This document shows positions 39,144 to 48,153 of a stretch of 64,000 nucleotides of DNA, in pieces. Within the stretch, counting starts at the first letter, position 1, and every line of letters begins with the position of its first letter. The stretch is from Balneola sp. MJW-20 (GTDB taxonomy: Bacteria > Bacteroidota > Rhodothermia > Balneolales > Balneolaceae). The translations under genes were made by a program, and so were the position numbers. The notes under the pieces were generated by a model that was not told where the DNA came from, made no database searches, and saw only the letters and a list, made by a program, of their open reading frames with translations. Where the stretch lies: assembly GCF_040811775.1 (NCBI RefSeq), contig NZ_JBFNXW010000003.1:62001-126000 (forward strand). The letters run 5' to 3'.

Positions 39144-39886
39144 ATATTAACAACCTGTTTAAAAGTTATGATGATATTGAGGTTCTGAAAGATCTGAACC
39201 TTGAGATCCCAAAAGGAACTATATTCGGGTTAATAGGTCCGAACGGGGCCGGTAAAAGCACCCTGATCGGGATTCTGACGGGGCTGCTTAGTTATGAGAA
39301 GGGAGAGATCTTTGTTCATGATATGGAGCTTAATCCGGCCAATGAAACGGATATCAAAAAGAAGATCGCATCTGTACTTCAGCCGCCGCTATTGTTTGAA
39401 CAGTTCAGCAGCATAGAGTTCATAGAGTATATCTGTGAAGTGTATGGTGTAGAAAAAGAAGGACTGGTTGAAAAGGCATATTCACTGATGGAGTATTTTG
39501 ACATTAAGGATTATGCCCGGGTTAAAGTGAATAAACTTTCATCGGGAAGCCGGAAGAAACTGGCCTTCACTACGGCCGTGCTTACGGAACCGGAGCTGTT
39601 ATTGCTGGACGAGCCATTTGAGGCCGTTGATGTGATATCTATTGAAAGGATGAAAAACATTATCCGTAAGCTGAAGAACCGTGGGGTTACCATTATCATC
39701 ACCAGTCATATTCTGGAGGTTGTTGAAAACCTTTGCGATGATATCGCAATTCTGCATCACGGGGATATCATAGCCTACCTGGATTCTGTCAGCCGAAAAG
39801 AGCTTCAAAAAGATTCCAGCCTGCATGAAATTTTTGCTCACTATGTGCCGGTTGAAAAGAAAGATGATATTGTTGACTGGCTGTAA
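39128..39886 (+). CDS. ABC transporter ATP-binding protein
   Basis: 252 residues with Walker A GPNGAGKSTLIGILTG, Q-loop SVLQPPLLFEQFSS, signature LSSGSRKKLAFTTAVL, Walker B LLLLDEPFEAVD and switch His in IITSHILEVVE. The signature is LSSGS rather than LSGGQ, common in the ABC-2/CcmA-like branch. It energises the permease encoded just upstream, with which it overlaps by 16 bases. Transport direction is most likely outward because there is no binding protein. Confidence 0.93.
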   Translation: MERAVDINNLFKSYDDIEVLKDLNLEIPKGTIFGLIGPNGAGKSTLIGILTGLLSYEKGEIFVHDMELNPANETDIKKKIASVLQPPLLFEQFSSIEFIEYICEVYGVEKEGLVEKAYSLMEYFDIKDYARVKVNKLSSGSRKKLAFTTAVLTEPELLLLDEPFEAVDVISIERMKNIIRKLKNRGVTIIITSHILEVVENLCDDIAILHHGDIIAYLDSVSRKELQKDSSLHEIFAHYVPVEKKDDIVDWL

Positions 39887-39931
39887 ATTGATTATAGTTA
39901 ATCATTAAACATTAATGAACGGGAGACTGAT

Positions 39932-40609
39932 ATGATGATGAAAATGATTAACACCCTGATGCTGTGCTTTTTGTGCATGAACTTGTATGCACAGAGGCCC
40001 GACCCAATGAAGCCCCAGGGAGAGAATCTGAAGGTGCCGGACGGCTGGGTGGTAAGAACTGATCAGACTGGTACCGATGTAGATGTGGGGGATGATCCCG
40101 AGACTGCTGAGATCTATTTTGTAAATATGACACCCGGGTGGCACATAACCACCGGACCGAGGGCAATTTTTTATCATCCTGCAAATACTTCAGAGGGCAC
40201 GTATATGCTAAATGCTAAACTGCATCTTTTTAACCCGGAAGGCAGAAACCGTGAAGCCTATGGACTATTATTTGGGGGTAAAGATCTGGAAGGCGAAAAT
40301 CAGTCTTACCTTTATTTTGTGATCAGGAATACCGGAGAGTACCTGATCAAGCGAAGACAAGGAGAAGAAACGATGGTTATTGAAGACTGGACCGGCAGTG
40401 ATTATATCAGAATTTATGACAATCCGGAAGTAGCCTCGGTTGAGAATACACTGGGAGTAGAATTTGATGGTACAAAACTAAGGTTCTTTATAAATGGTCA
40501 GCGAGTTTATACAATGGATAAAGGCACTTATGATCCAATCGGCTTGTATGGACTCAGAGTTAATCACAGAATGAATCTTCATGTTGAAGATCTGACGCTC
40601 TCAGACTAA
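39932..40609 (+). CDS. Secreted LamG-like hypothetical protein
   Basis: 225 residues with a signal peptide (INTLMLCFLCMNLYAQ). The mature region has strand-rich motifs such as WHITTGPRAIFYHPA, YGLLFGGKDLEGENQSYLYF and TLGVEFDGTKLRFFINGQRVY, the pattern of concanavalin A/LamG (DUF1080-like) domains that bind or hydrolyse glycans. The catalytic status is unknown. It is a single gene after the ABC exporter. Confidence 0.7.
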   Translation: MMMKMINTLMLCFLCMNLYAQRPDPMKPQGENLKVPDGWVVRTDQTGTDVDVGDDPETAEIYFVNMTPGWHITTGPRAIFYHPANTSEGTYMLNAKLHLFNPEGRNREAYGLLFGGKDLEGENQSYLYFVIRNTGEYLIKRRQGEETMVIEDWTGSDYIRIYDNPEVASVENTLGVEFDGTKLRFFINGQRVYTMDKGTYDPIGLYGLRVNHRMNLHVEDLTLSD

Positions 40610-40705
40610 ACATCGGCAGCTGGTTAAAAACATTTTCATTTATCTGTAACTATAATCAGAGTTGTGCGTAACATCCCCCGTCTTAACCCAAAAGGAGCAC
40701 GAGAG

Positions 40706-41122
40706 ATGAAATATTTAAAATTAACAATCCTGCCAGCACTTATTATAGCACTCACAGCATGTTCTGTGAAGACGGAAAGAAATTCTTCTATTACCAGAGT
40801 AAAAGAGATGCCCGTTTCATATCTGGATGAGGTACTACCACAACCCCTGGGTGAAATTGAATTATATAAGGATGGATCTGAGGTTACCGGAGAATATATT
40901 GAACTGGGAATAGTGGAGATTAAAGAAATAAATACCGATAATAGTTACGAAGCGATTATGGATCGGCTCAAAAAAGAAGCCAAAGACCTGAGAGCAACCG
41001 GAGTACTTCTTTTATCTGATCAGAGTAGTTTAGATAAAGGGGTAGAACACAGGGAGCTTAAAGCGGTCGCGATCTACGCGCTGGATAAGGCGATACTAAA
41101 TGAAGCCATAGTAGCTTTATAG
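40706..41122 (+). CDS. Small lipoprotein, 138 aa
   Basis: The ATG at 40706 follows AAAGGAG by about nine bases and begins a lipoprotein signal (LTILPALIIALTAC, lipid-attachment Cys at residue 18). The mature part is a small alpha/beta domain (PLGEIELYKDGSEV ... YEAIMDRLKKEAKDLRATGVLLL), reminiscent of DUF4156/YbjQ-like heavy-metal-binding folds, but I am not certain. Function unknown. A terminator follows. Confidence 0.72.
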   Translation: MKYLKLTILPALIIALTACSVKTERNSSITRVKEMPVSYLDEVLPQPLGEIELYKDGSEVTGEYIELGIVEIKEINTDNSYEAIMDRLKKEAKDLRATGVLLLSDQSSLDKGVEHRELKAVAIYALDKAILNEAIVAL

Positions 41123-41158
41123 ATTATAGGTCCTCTTATCGGGATGGATAGTAATTAG

Positions 41159-41190
41159 GCCACATCTGAATTCAGTTGTGGCTTTTTTTT
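41159..41190 (+). terminator. Terminator after the 138-aa lipoprotein
   Basis: GCCACA...TGTGGC flanks an inner CTGAATTCAG palindrome and ends in eight Ts. Confidence 0.85.
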
Positions 41191-41217
41191 GGACCATAGT
41201 TTGCATATCTACCCTCC

Positions 41218-42075
41218 ATGGAAACTATAGTACAAGCATTTGAAAGTTCCTGGAAACAGATACAGGAGTCAGCTCCACAGCTAATTGCGGCCTTTGCTGT
41301 CCTGATCATATTCTGGCTGATCGGTAATGGCATCAGCCGGGTCATCAAAAAAACACTGGGGACGGAGAGGAAGACTCTCAGAAAGACTAATTTTTTAACC
41401 AGGATCGCACGGTGGACCTTCAATATAATCGGTCTGGTTGCTGCACTGCATATTATTGGTCTTACTGAATTAGCCACCAGCTTCCTGGCCGCTGGTGGGG
41501 TAGCGGCAGTAGTGCTGGGTTTTGCATTTCGTGAGATAGGGGAGAATCTTCTAGCGGGAATTTTTATGTCTTTCAGCCGCTCTTTTGAAGTGGGGGATGT
41601 AATTGAAAGTAACGGCCTCCGTGGTACAGTAAAAAGAATCAATGTGAGGGATGTTCATATCAGAACTGCGGATGGATGTGACATATATATTCCAAGTGCG
41701 ATGATCTTTAAAAATCCACTGCTCAATTTTACGAAAGACGGTCTTCGCAGAGTGAGTTTTATTGTAGGACTTGATTACGGAGATAATCTTGGGGAAGCCC
41801 AGAATGAGATGAGATCAAAATTAGAAGCGCTTGATTATATTCTTAAAGATCCGGAGCCAAAAGTAGAACTGGCGAACTTTTCTTCCTCCTATGCTGAAAT
41901 CGAGGTCTTTTTCTGGATGAATACATTTGGCAGTAAGGAAACCATCTCACAGAAAAAAACACGGGTAATGCATGAGTGCCTCAATTTACTGAAAAATGGA
42001 GGGTATACGCTCAGTTCAGAGGTTACCACAGCGATCGTTCACTCTCCGGTTCAAGTAAACCTCCGGAAAGACTGA
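41218..42075 (+). CDS. MscS-family mechanosensitive channel
   Basis: 285 residues. Transmembrane helices at about residues 20-40 (LIAAFAVLIIFWLIGNGI) and 62-85 lead to the pore helix FLAAGGVAAVVLGFAFREIGENLLAGI, with the Ala/Gly pattern of MscS TM3. The beta-domain follows (FEVGDVIESNGLRGTVKRIN) and then the C-terminal cage domain. It releases solutes under hypo-osmotic shock. It is shorter at the N-terminus than large MscK-type proteins. Convergent with a TerB-like gene. Confidence 0.93.
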   Translation: METIVQAFESSWKQIQESAPQLIAAFAVLIIFWLIGNGISRVIKKTLGTERKTLRKTNFLTRIARWTFNIIGLVAALHIIGLTELATSFLAAGGVAAVVLGFAFREIGENLLAGIFMSFSRSFEVGDVIESNGLRGTVKRINVRDVHIRTADGCDIYIPSAMIFKNPLLNFTKDGLRRVSFIVGLDYGDNLGEAQNEMRSKLEALDYILKDPEPKVELANFSSSYAEIEVFFWMNTFGSKETISQKKTRVMHECLNLLKNGGYTLSSEVTTAIVHSPVQVNLRKD

Positions 42076-42107
42076 AAAAAGCAGGCTCAGAGGCCCCAGC
42101 TTTTTTT
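42075..42107. terminator. Bidirectional terminator between MscS and the TerB-like gene
   Basis: AAAAAAGC pairs with GCTTTTTT at the convergent ends, giving a T run in both directions. The inner stem is imperfect. Confidence 0.5.
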
Positions 42108-42440
42108 AAGCAGTTCCAGCTTTTCTTCTTCTGTTTTATTCAGTTTGCTGTCGCTGGTCGCAATAGATTCCAGTAATGAGTAAGTAAGTTGCCTTCTGCG
42201 GTCAGAGAAATTTCGGGTGATGTACTCAATAGCATCATTCTCTGCTTCTTTGATTCCTTCAGTACTCAGTGCATTCAAATGAGAAAGAGTTTTCCGATAT
42301 GTCTGAAGGTCGTAATGCATATTATCCATGATCCTTTTTACGGCAGATTCCTCTTCAAACGAGATCGCTCCGTCAGAACTTTCGATCCAGAAGATCAATA
42401 CGTCAATTGCTGTTTCATCAGTAAGGGAAAAAGAACTCAT
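42087..42440 (-). CDS. TerB-like helical protein, 117 aa
   Basis: Soluble all-helical protein: DETAIDVLIFWIESSDGAIS, DAIEYITRNFSDRRRQLTYS and LESIATSDSKLNKTEEEKL. The paired acidic SDG and SDSKLN loops resemble the metal-binding loops of TerB-fold (tellurite-resistance-like) proteins. No other tellurite genes are nearby, so the role is probably general. It is 12 bases downstream of the GAF gene on the same strand, likely co-transcribed. Confidence 0.72.
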   Translation of the reverse strand: MSSFSLTDETAIDVLIFWIESSDGAISFEEESAVKRIMDNMHYDLQTYRKTLSHLNALSTEGIKEAENDAIEYITRNFSDRRRQLTYSLLESIATSDSKLNKTEEEKLELLKKSWGL

Positions 42441-42452
42441 AGATAAAGTGAT

Positions 42453-42926
42453 TTAAAATTCATCGGATAAAAGATCACAGATCTCTTCTAAAAGATCTTT
42501 TTGATCTGCTGTGATCGAGTTTAACGTGTTGGAATCAATGTCGATCTGAGCAACAAAGTCTCCGTCTTTCATGATGGGCACTACGATCTCAGACTGAACA
42601 TTAATACTGCAGGATATATAATTGTCTTCACTGTGAACGTCCTGAGATACGAAGGTCTCATGACTTTCAGCCACCTGGCCGCAGATGCCCTTACCGAAAG
42701 GGATTCGGGTATGATCCGTTGATTCTCCGACAAAGGGTCCGAGTATAAGCTCTCGCGGAGATTCCGGATCTACAAAATAAAAACCCACCCAGTCAAAAGT
42801 AGGAACCGTATCTGCTAGTACTTCACATATGGCAAAAAGCTTCTCATTACGGGTAACATCCCTGGTCAGGATCTCCTCAACCATGTTGAGGACCTCATCA
42901 TTTAATGTGGTTTCTGATATGGCCAT
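42453..42926 (-). CDS. GAF-domain protein, free methionine-R-sulfoxide reductase-like
   Basis: 157 residues, one GAF domain. It matches fRMsr/MsrC closely: FDWVGFYFVD, IPFGKGICGQVA, VSQDVHSEDNYISC and SEIVVPIMKDG. Two of the three family cysteines (GICG and ISC) are kept, but the first, usually just before TRIP (ACTRIP-type), is His here (DHTRIP). The enzyme reduces free Met-R-sulfoxide with thioredoxin; loss of one resolving Cys may change the cycle. It heads a two-gene minus-strand operon with the TerB-like gene. Confidence 0.85.
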   Translation of the reverse strand: MAISETTLNDEVLNMVEEILTRDVTRNEKLFAICEVLADTVPTFDWVGFYFVDPESPRELILGPFVGESTDHTRIPFGKGICGQVAESHETFVSQDVHSEDNYISCSINVQSEIVVPIMKDGDFVAQIDIDSNTLNSITADQKDLLEEICDLLSDEF

Positions 42927-43032
42927 ATTGGTGTTGTAATTTTTGACCTAAAATAGGAGAATTATGGGTTGCTCAAAGTTAAGCTTTGATAAAAGCTATA
43001 CAATTAAACAATGAATTCCATAAAAAGGTGCC

Positions 43033-43040
43033 TATCTTTG
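43033..43040 (+). promoter_or_regulatory. Bacteroidota-type -7 box (TATCTTTG) right before marC
   Basis: TATCTTTG is an exact TAnnTTTG match ending only four bases before the marC ATG, so the transcript would have almost no leader. Confidence 0.5.
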
Positions 43041-43044
43041 TTCC

Positions 43045-43722
43045 ATGGAAGAATTTTTAAAAGATATCATACCCTATTCTGCACAGGTGATGGGAGTCGG
43101 AGCACTACTTATTGCCAGCTTTACCTCTCTCTTTTCGGTGGTTAACCCGATCACAGCTATGCCAGTATTCCTCTCTCTCATGGAAGGGCACACAGACCGC
43201 GAAAAAGTACAGACAGCACGCAAAGCAAGTACTTATATGTTCTTTGTGCTGCTCATTTTTTTACTGATAGGGACTTATATCCTGAGTTTTTTTGGGATCA
43301 GTCTGCCCGGAATCCGAATAGCCGGCGGACTAGTTATTGTCAGGGCCGGTTTTTCAATGCTTAATCCTGAAAAAGGGGGCCGGAAGCTTACCGAAGAAGA
43401 TGAAGAGGCTGCAATGGAGAAGGAAGATGTTTCTTTTAGTCCGCTGGCCATGCCGTTGTTATCAGGTCCAGGATCTATAGCAGTAGTGATCGGTTTTGGT
43501 TCACAGGCCCAGGGTTTGACCGATTATATTATTCACGGTTCTGCGGTTTTCCTGGTTGCAATTACTGCCTATTTGATCCTCAGGATCGCTCCCTTTCTGG
43601 TTAAATATATCGGTCAGACCGGAATGACGGTGATCACCCGAATGATGGGCTTTATAGCTCTGGCGATCGGAATTCAATTTGTGATCAACGGTATATCCAA
43701 ATTTTTTGGGATCGGACTATGA
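43045..43722 (+). CDS. MarC family integral membrane protein
   Basis: 225 residues with about six transmembrane helices. Family motifs include FTSLFSVVNPITAMPVFLSL, GIRIAGGLVIVRAGFSML and PLAMPLLSGPGSIAVVIGFG. The family was once tied to multiple antibiotic resistance but its function is unknown. The GP-rich repeats within the helices are conserved, suggesting a transporter. Its stop overlaps the start of the DinB-fold gene by four bases (ATGA). Confidence 0.92.
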   Translation: MEEFLKDIIPYSAQVMGVGALLIASFTSLFSVVNPITAMPVFLSLMEGHTDREKVQTARKASTYMFFVLLIFLLIGTYILSFFGISLPGIRIAGGLVIVRAGFSMLNPEKGGRKLTEEDEEAAMEKEDVSFSPLAMPLLSGPGSIAVVIGFGSQAQGLTDYIIHGSAVFLVAITAYLILRIAPFLVKYIGQTGMTVITRMMGFIALAIGIQFVINGISKFFGIGL

Positions 43723-44159
43723 TCCGGAAACTGTTTGAATATGACCGGGACACCAATCTTATGATGCTTAACTTTCTGGAGAAACAGGAGGGGCTGGACC
43801 TGCATGAATGTTTCCGGCACTTAAGTCATATAGTTTGGGCTCAGGAGATCTGGCTGGCAAGGATAATGAATTTGGGCTGCCCTGTTGATCAATGGGAAGT
43901 GATACCAGTAAGAAGGCTTAAAGAAATGCTGGAGATCAACTTTCAGCGATTTAAGGATATCATGGATGGCCAAGATACCGAGGAAATAATTCACTATACT
44001 AATTCGGAAGAAAAATCATTTGATCATAAGATCAGTGATATTCTTCAGCATGTGATCATTCACGGACAGCATCATCGGGCCCAGATATCATTACTGCTCA
44101 GACAAAGTGGAATAAAACCTCCTGCAACGGATCTGATCTACTATCTCAGACAGCCCTGA
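43719..44159 (+). CDS. DinB-fold protein (damage-inducible, metal-binding)
   Basis: 146 residues, four-helix bundle of the DinB/YfiT type. The three metal ligands are visible: LSHIVWAQEIWLARI supplies the first His and HGQHHRAQISLLLRQSG the others. These proteins are often thiol-dependent transferases; substrate here is unknown. This is unrelated to the polymerase DinB at 52-53 kb. It is translationally coupled to marC by ATGA and is followed by the AGCS symporter gene. Confidence 0.9.
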   Translation: MIRKLFEYDRDTNLMMLNFLEKQEGLDLHECFRHLSHIVWAQEIWLARIMNLGCPVDQWEVIPVRRLKEMLEINFQRFKDIMDGQDTEEIIHYTNSEEKSFDHKISDILQHVIIHGQHHRAQISLLLRQSGIKPPATDLIYYLRQP

Positions 44160-44189
44160 ACCTAATTACTGCATAATATATTTCGATCT

Positions 44190-45581
44190 ATGTACACTAT
44201 TCTTGAAAGTATTGAATACGGACTGGGAGAATTTTCCTCATTTATGTGGGGATACCCGCTGGTTATACTGCTGGTTGGCGGCGGATTATTCTTCCTGATC
44301 AGTTCGAAACTGACTCCGTTCAGGTTCTTCTTTCACTCCATTGATCTGATTCGGGGTAAGTATGACGACCCTGACGCTCCCGGAGACATTAATTATTTCA
44401 AGGCTTTGACCACAGCACTTGCATCTACCGTGGGAATGGGAAATATCAGTGGGGTAGCTGTTGCGATCTTTATGGGTGGTCCCGGCGCTTTATTCTGGAT
44501 GTGGATGAGTGCTCTGGTAGGTATGGCTACTAAATTCTTTACCTGTAGCTTATCTATTATGTATCGGGGTAAGGACTCCAGCGGCAAGATTCAGGGCGGG
44601 CCAATGTATGTGATCCGCGAAGGCCTGGGCAGCAAGTGGATGCCACTTGCATATCTTTTTGCAGTGGCTGGTTTATTTGGACCACTGCCTATTTTTCAGA
44701 CCAATCAGCTGGTGCAGATCCTAAGAGACCTGATCTATGTTCCCCAGGGTTGGGTGGAGGCAGATGCGGCTTTTACCGGCAATCTTTTGACAGGAATCGT
44801 CTTGGTTGGGCTGGTTTCTTTAGTGATCTTTGGCGGGATCAAAAGAATAGCGACGGTGGCATCAAGACTGGTGCCGGCAATGGTTGTGATCTATGTTGTC
44901 TCGGTTCTGGCCATCCTTGCAGTTCACTATGCTGAAGTCCCTAAATATCTGATGCTTATCGTAACGGATGCATTCAGCGGGAAGGCGGTAATGGGCGGGG
45001 CGGTAGGACAGCTGATCATTATCGGTGTTCAAAGAGCTGCTTTCTCCAATGAAGCTGGTATTGGTACAGAGTCTTTAGCACATGGTGCATCCAAGTCGAA
45101 AGAGCCAATCCGCGAAGGGCTGGTTGCCATGCTGGAGCCGGCGATAGATACATTGATTGTTTGTACCATGACTGCTTTAGCGATCCTGGTCACCGGGGTA
45201 TGGCAGTCAACGGAGGCAAATGGGGTCACCCTGACGCTGAATGCCTTTGAAGAAGCCCTGCCGGGAGTCGGAACTTATATGCTGCTTATCTCGGTATTCA
45301 CTTTTAGTGTAAGTTCCATGCTTACTTATTCCTACTACGGTACAAAGTGTCTCGGTTTTCTGATCGGTGCTGAGAAACAGCACCTCTACAACTATTTCTA
45401 TGTTGGTTCAATCATATTCGGAGCGGTTGTATCCATTGAGTCTGTGATCAGTCTTATCGACGGGATGTTTGCCGTAATGGCCATACCTACCATGATATCA
45501 GCTCTGCTCTTATCACCCAAAGTAAGAGCTGCCGCTAAAGAGTATTTTGCAAGAATGAGGTCTCAGGGTATTAATAGTTAA
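44190..45581 (+). CDS. Sodium:alanine symporter, AGCS family
   Basis: 463 residues, about ten to eleven transmembrane helices. Signatures: STVGMGNISGVAVAIFMGGP, the central GGPMYVIREGLG, and NEAGIGTESLAHGASKS. It imports alanine or glycine with sodium. The gene is co-directional with the DinB-fold gene (30 bases) and precedes the large metallopeptidase. Along with the SSS symporter and proline dehydrogenase it points to amino-acid scavenging. Confidence 0.93.
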   Translation: MYTILESIEYGLGEFSSFMWGYPLVILLVGGGLFFLISSKLTPFRFFFHSIDLIRGKYDDPDAPGDINYFKALTTALASTVGMGNISGVAVAIFMGGPGALFWMWMSALVGMATKFFTCSLSIMYRGKDSSGKIQGGPMYVIREGLGSKWMPLAYLFAVAGLFGPLPIFQTNQLVQILRDLIYVPQGWVEADAAFTGNLLTGIVLVGLVSLVIFGGIKRIATVASRLVPAMVVIYVVSVLAILAVHYAEVPKYLMLIVTDAFSGKAVMGGAVGQLIIIGVQRAAFSNEAGIGTESLAHGASKSKEPIREGLVAMLEPAIDTLIVCTMTALAILVTGVWQSTEANGVTLTLNAFEEALPGVGTYMLLISVFTFSVSSMLTYSYYGTKCLGFLIGAEKQHLYNYFYVGSIIFGAVVSIESVISLIDGMFAVMAIPTMISALLLSPKVRAAAKEYFARMRSQGINS

Positions 45582-45645
45582 TTTCCCTTTTTATAAAGTG
45601 GATAAACTGTTTTATTTACGGTGCGAATTAAACATACATACCGTG

Positions 45646-48060
45646 ATGAAACATCTATATCTCATTCTGATCTCAATTTTTCTTTTAAATCCTGTTATTG
45701 CCCAGGAGAAAGCTTCCTTTAAGGATAAGACCAAAGGCCTGACCTTAGAAGAAGGTTATTTTGATTACTATTACGATGCAGAAAAAGCACGTATTCTTTT
45801 AGTTGTTGAAGACCTTAAAAAGGAATTCCTGTATGCTAATTATCTGGCGGCAGGAGTTGGGTCGAATGACATAGGTCTTGACCGGAGCCAGCAAGGCGGG
45901 GAAAGGGTCGTCTACTTTGAGAAGAGGGGAAATAAACTATTTCTGATCCAGCCAAATCTATCCTATAAAGCAGTATCTGATAATGCATTAGAGAGAAAGT
46001 CAGTGGAAGAAGCCTTTGCTTCATCAGTGCTTCATGCTTTTAATATTGAGGCCACCAAAGATGGAGCATACCTCATTGATCTTACCCCGTACCTGGTCCG
46101 TGATTCACATGATGTATCTAATACCCTCAGAAGGCGGGGAGAAGGGTCTTTTACGCTGGATAAGAACCGCAGCGTGGTATATGAAGAGGGAACTTTCAAT
46201 TTCCCGATGAATTCAGAGTTTGAAGTAATGCTGACCTTCTCCGGTAGCAACCCAGGCGGGCAGGTACGATCCGTTGTGCCGGATCCTAATGCAATTACAG
46301 TAAGAACGCATCATTCCTTTGTTCAATTACCGGATGATGATTTTGAGCCAAGGAAGTATGATCCAAGAGCCGGATATTATGCAACTTCCTATATGGATTA
46401 TGCAGCACCTATTGATGAACCCATGATGCAGCGATTTATTAACAGACACCGGCTCCAGAAGAAAGATCCGTCTGCTGAGAAAAGTGAAGCGGTTGAGCCT
46501 ATCGTATATTACCTGGATAACGGCACACCGGAACCGGTAAGATCTGCATTACTGGATGGTGCAGAATGGTGGAATCAGGCTTTTGAAGCTGCCGGATACA
46601 TCAATGCCTTTCAGGTGAAAATACTTCCGGATGATGCTCATCCACTTGATATACGTTATAATGTGATCAACTGGGTACACCGCTCAACCCGTGGCTGGTC
46701 ATACGGAGGGTCGGTTGTGGACCCCCGGACTGGTGAGATCATAAAAGGAAATGTATTGCTGGGTTCACTCCGTGTTCGCCAGGATTATATGATCGCGCAG
46801 GGATTGTTATCTCCCTTTGAGGATGAGAATGCTGAAGATCCCAGGATGATGGAGATGGCACTTGCACGTATTCGTCAGCTTTCGGCACATGAAGTAGGTC
46901 ATACACTGGGACTGTATCATAATTTTGCTTCAAGTGTAAACGGCAGGGAGTCAGTGATGGACTATCCACACCCTCAGGTAGATATCGTAGACGGTGAGCT
47001 TAGCCTTGAGAATGCATATGATACAGGGATCGGAGAATGGGATAAGATCGCGATCCGCTATGGTTATTCAGACTTCAGCAATAGTAATGACCAGGCGGAA
47101 GAGCTGGAAAGTATTTTGGAAGATGCCGCAGAACGTGGACTTAAATATATTTCTGATAATGATGCCCGGCCTCAGGGCGGTGCTCACCCATATGCACATT
47201 TATGGGATTATGGTACCGACCCTGCGACACAATTAAGTCACATACTGGAAGTCAGAAAGATCGCTCTGGAGAATTTCGGAAGGGCGAGTATCCCTTCAGG
47301 GACCGCAATGGCAGAACTGGAGGAAGTGCTGGTTCCCATCTACTTCTTCCATCGATATCAGCTGGAAGGAACGGTAAAACTTATAGGCGGGCTGGATTAT
47401 ACCTATAAAGTTAAGGGAGATGGACAGGCATTACCTGAGATCGTAGACGAGAGCACTCAGAGAAAAGCGCTTGAGGAAATGATCAAAGCTATAAAGCCGG
47501 ATGTCCTGGCTATTCCTGAAAATTTACTGGCTTTGATCCCACCAAAGCCTGCTGGTATGTCATCAACCAGAGAATCATTCCGTGGAATGACCGGACCTTC
47601 TTTGGATGCATACGGAATTGCTGAGACGGCTGCAGAAGTTTCCATTTCTCTTATCCTGCACCCGAATAGAGCAAACAGGCTGGTCGAATATGGAAGCAGA
47701 ACTGGTAACCTAGGTCTGGGTGAAGTTATTGATGAACTGATTGATGCGACCTGGAAACAGGAGATGAGAGATGATTATAAAGGCTCTATTCAAAAGATCG
47801 TGAGTATGTTGCTGGTAGAAAAGCTGATCGGGTTACACGCATCGGGTCAGTCCAGTGCACTTACCAAAGCAGTGGTTTATGGAAAGTTATCAGTACTCAT
47901 GGAAGATCTGAAGAACATGGAAGATCCTGTTGCTATGCAGAGCTATCTGAGGATCGACTCCTATCTTGATGACCCATCAGAGTTTGAGCTTAAGCAGGCT
48001 TTACCTGCACCTCCGGGATCACCGATCGGAAGCGGCTGGATGGAGTATTGCGGTAACTAA
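45646..48060 (+). CDS. Secreted zinc metalloprotease, DUF5117/DUF4953 type
   Basis: 804 residues from the ATG at 45646, which opens a signal peptide (LYLILISIFLLNPVIAQ); a longer reading frame would add 16 unlikely residues. After an N-terminal DUF5117-like beta domain (RILLVVEDLKKEFLYANYLAAG) comes a metzincin-type site, SAHEVGHTLGLYHNF, with zinc His415, His419 and His425 and a Met-turn SVMDYPHPQ. The C-terminal DUF4953-like region is helical. These large proteases are frequent in Bacteroidota and are usually periplasmic or lipid-anchored. Neither lipobox nor sorting domain is seen, so periplasmic location is likely. Confidence 0.92.
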   Translation: MKHLYLILISIFLLNPVIAQEKASFKDKTKGLTLEEGYFDYYYDAEKARILLVVEDLKKEFLYANYLAAGVGSNDIGLDRSQQGGERVVYFEKRGNKLFLIQPNLSYKAVSDNALERKSVEEAFASSVLHAFNIEATKDGAYLIDLTPYLVRDSHDVSNTLRRRGEGSFTLDKNRSVVYEEGTFNFPMNSEFEVMLTFSGSNPGGQVRSVVPDPNAITVRTHHSFVQLPDDDFEPRKYDPRAGYYATSYMDYAAPIDEPMMQRFINRHRLQKKDPSAEKSEAVEPIVYYLDNGTPEPVRSALLDGAEWWNQAFEAAGYINAFQVKILPDDAHPLDIRYNVINWVHRSTRGWSYGGSVVDPRTGEIIKGNVLLGSLRVRQDYMIAQGLLSPFEDENAEDPRMMEMALARIRQLSAHEVGHTLGLYHNFASSVNGRESVMDYPHPQVDIVDGELSLENAYDTGIGEWDKIAIRYGYSDFSNSNDQAEELESILEDAAERGLKYISDNDARPQGGAHPYAHLWDYGTDPATQLSHILEVRKIALENFGRASIPSGTAMAELEEVLVPIYFFHRYQLEGTVKLIGGLDYTYKVKGDGQALPEIVDESTQRKALEEMIKAIKPDVLAIPENLLALIPPKPAGMSSTRESFRGMTGPSLDAYGIAETAAEVSISLILHPNRANRLVEYGSRTGNLGLGEVIDELIDATWKQEMRDDYKGSIQKIVSMLLVEKLIGLHASGQSSALTKAVVYGKLSVLMEDLKNMEDPVAMQSYLRIDSYLDDPSEFELKQALPAPPGSPIGSGWMEYCGN

Positions 48061-48153
48061 TGCTTGAAAAATTGAATTAATGTAGAAAAATTGAACGGGG
48101 AGCCTGTATAAGGCTAACGAGTTTACACTGAGTGAAAAATCAGGGACTATGGG

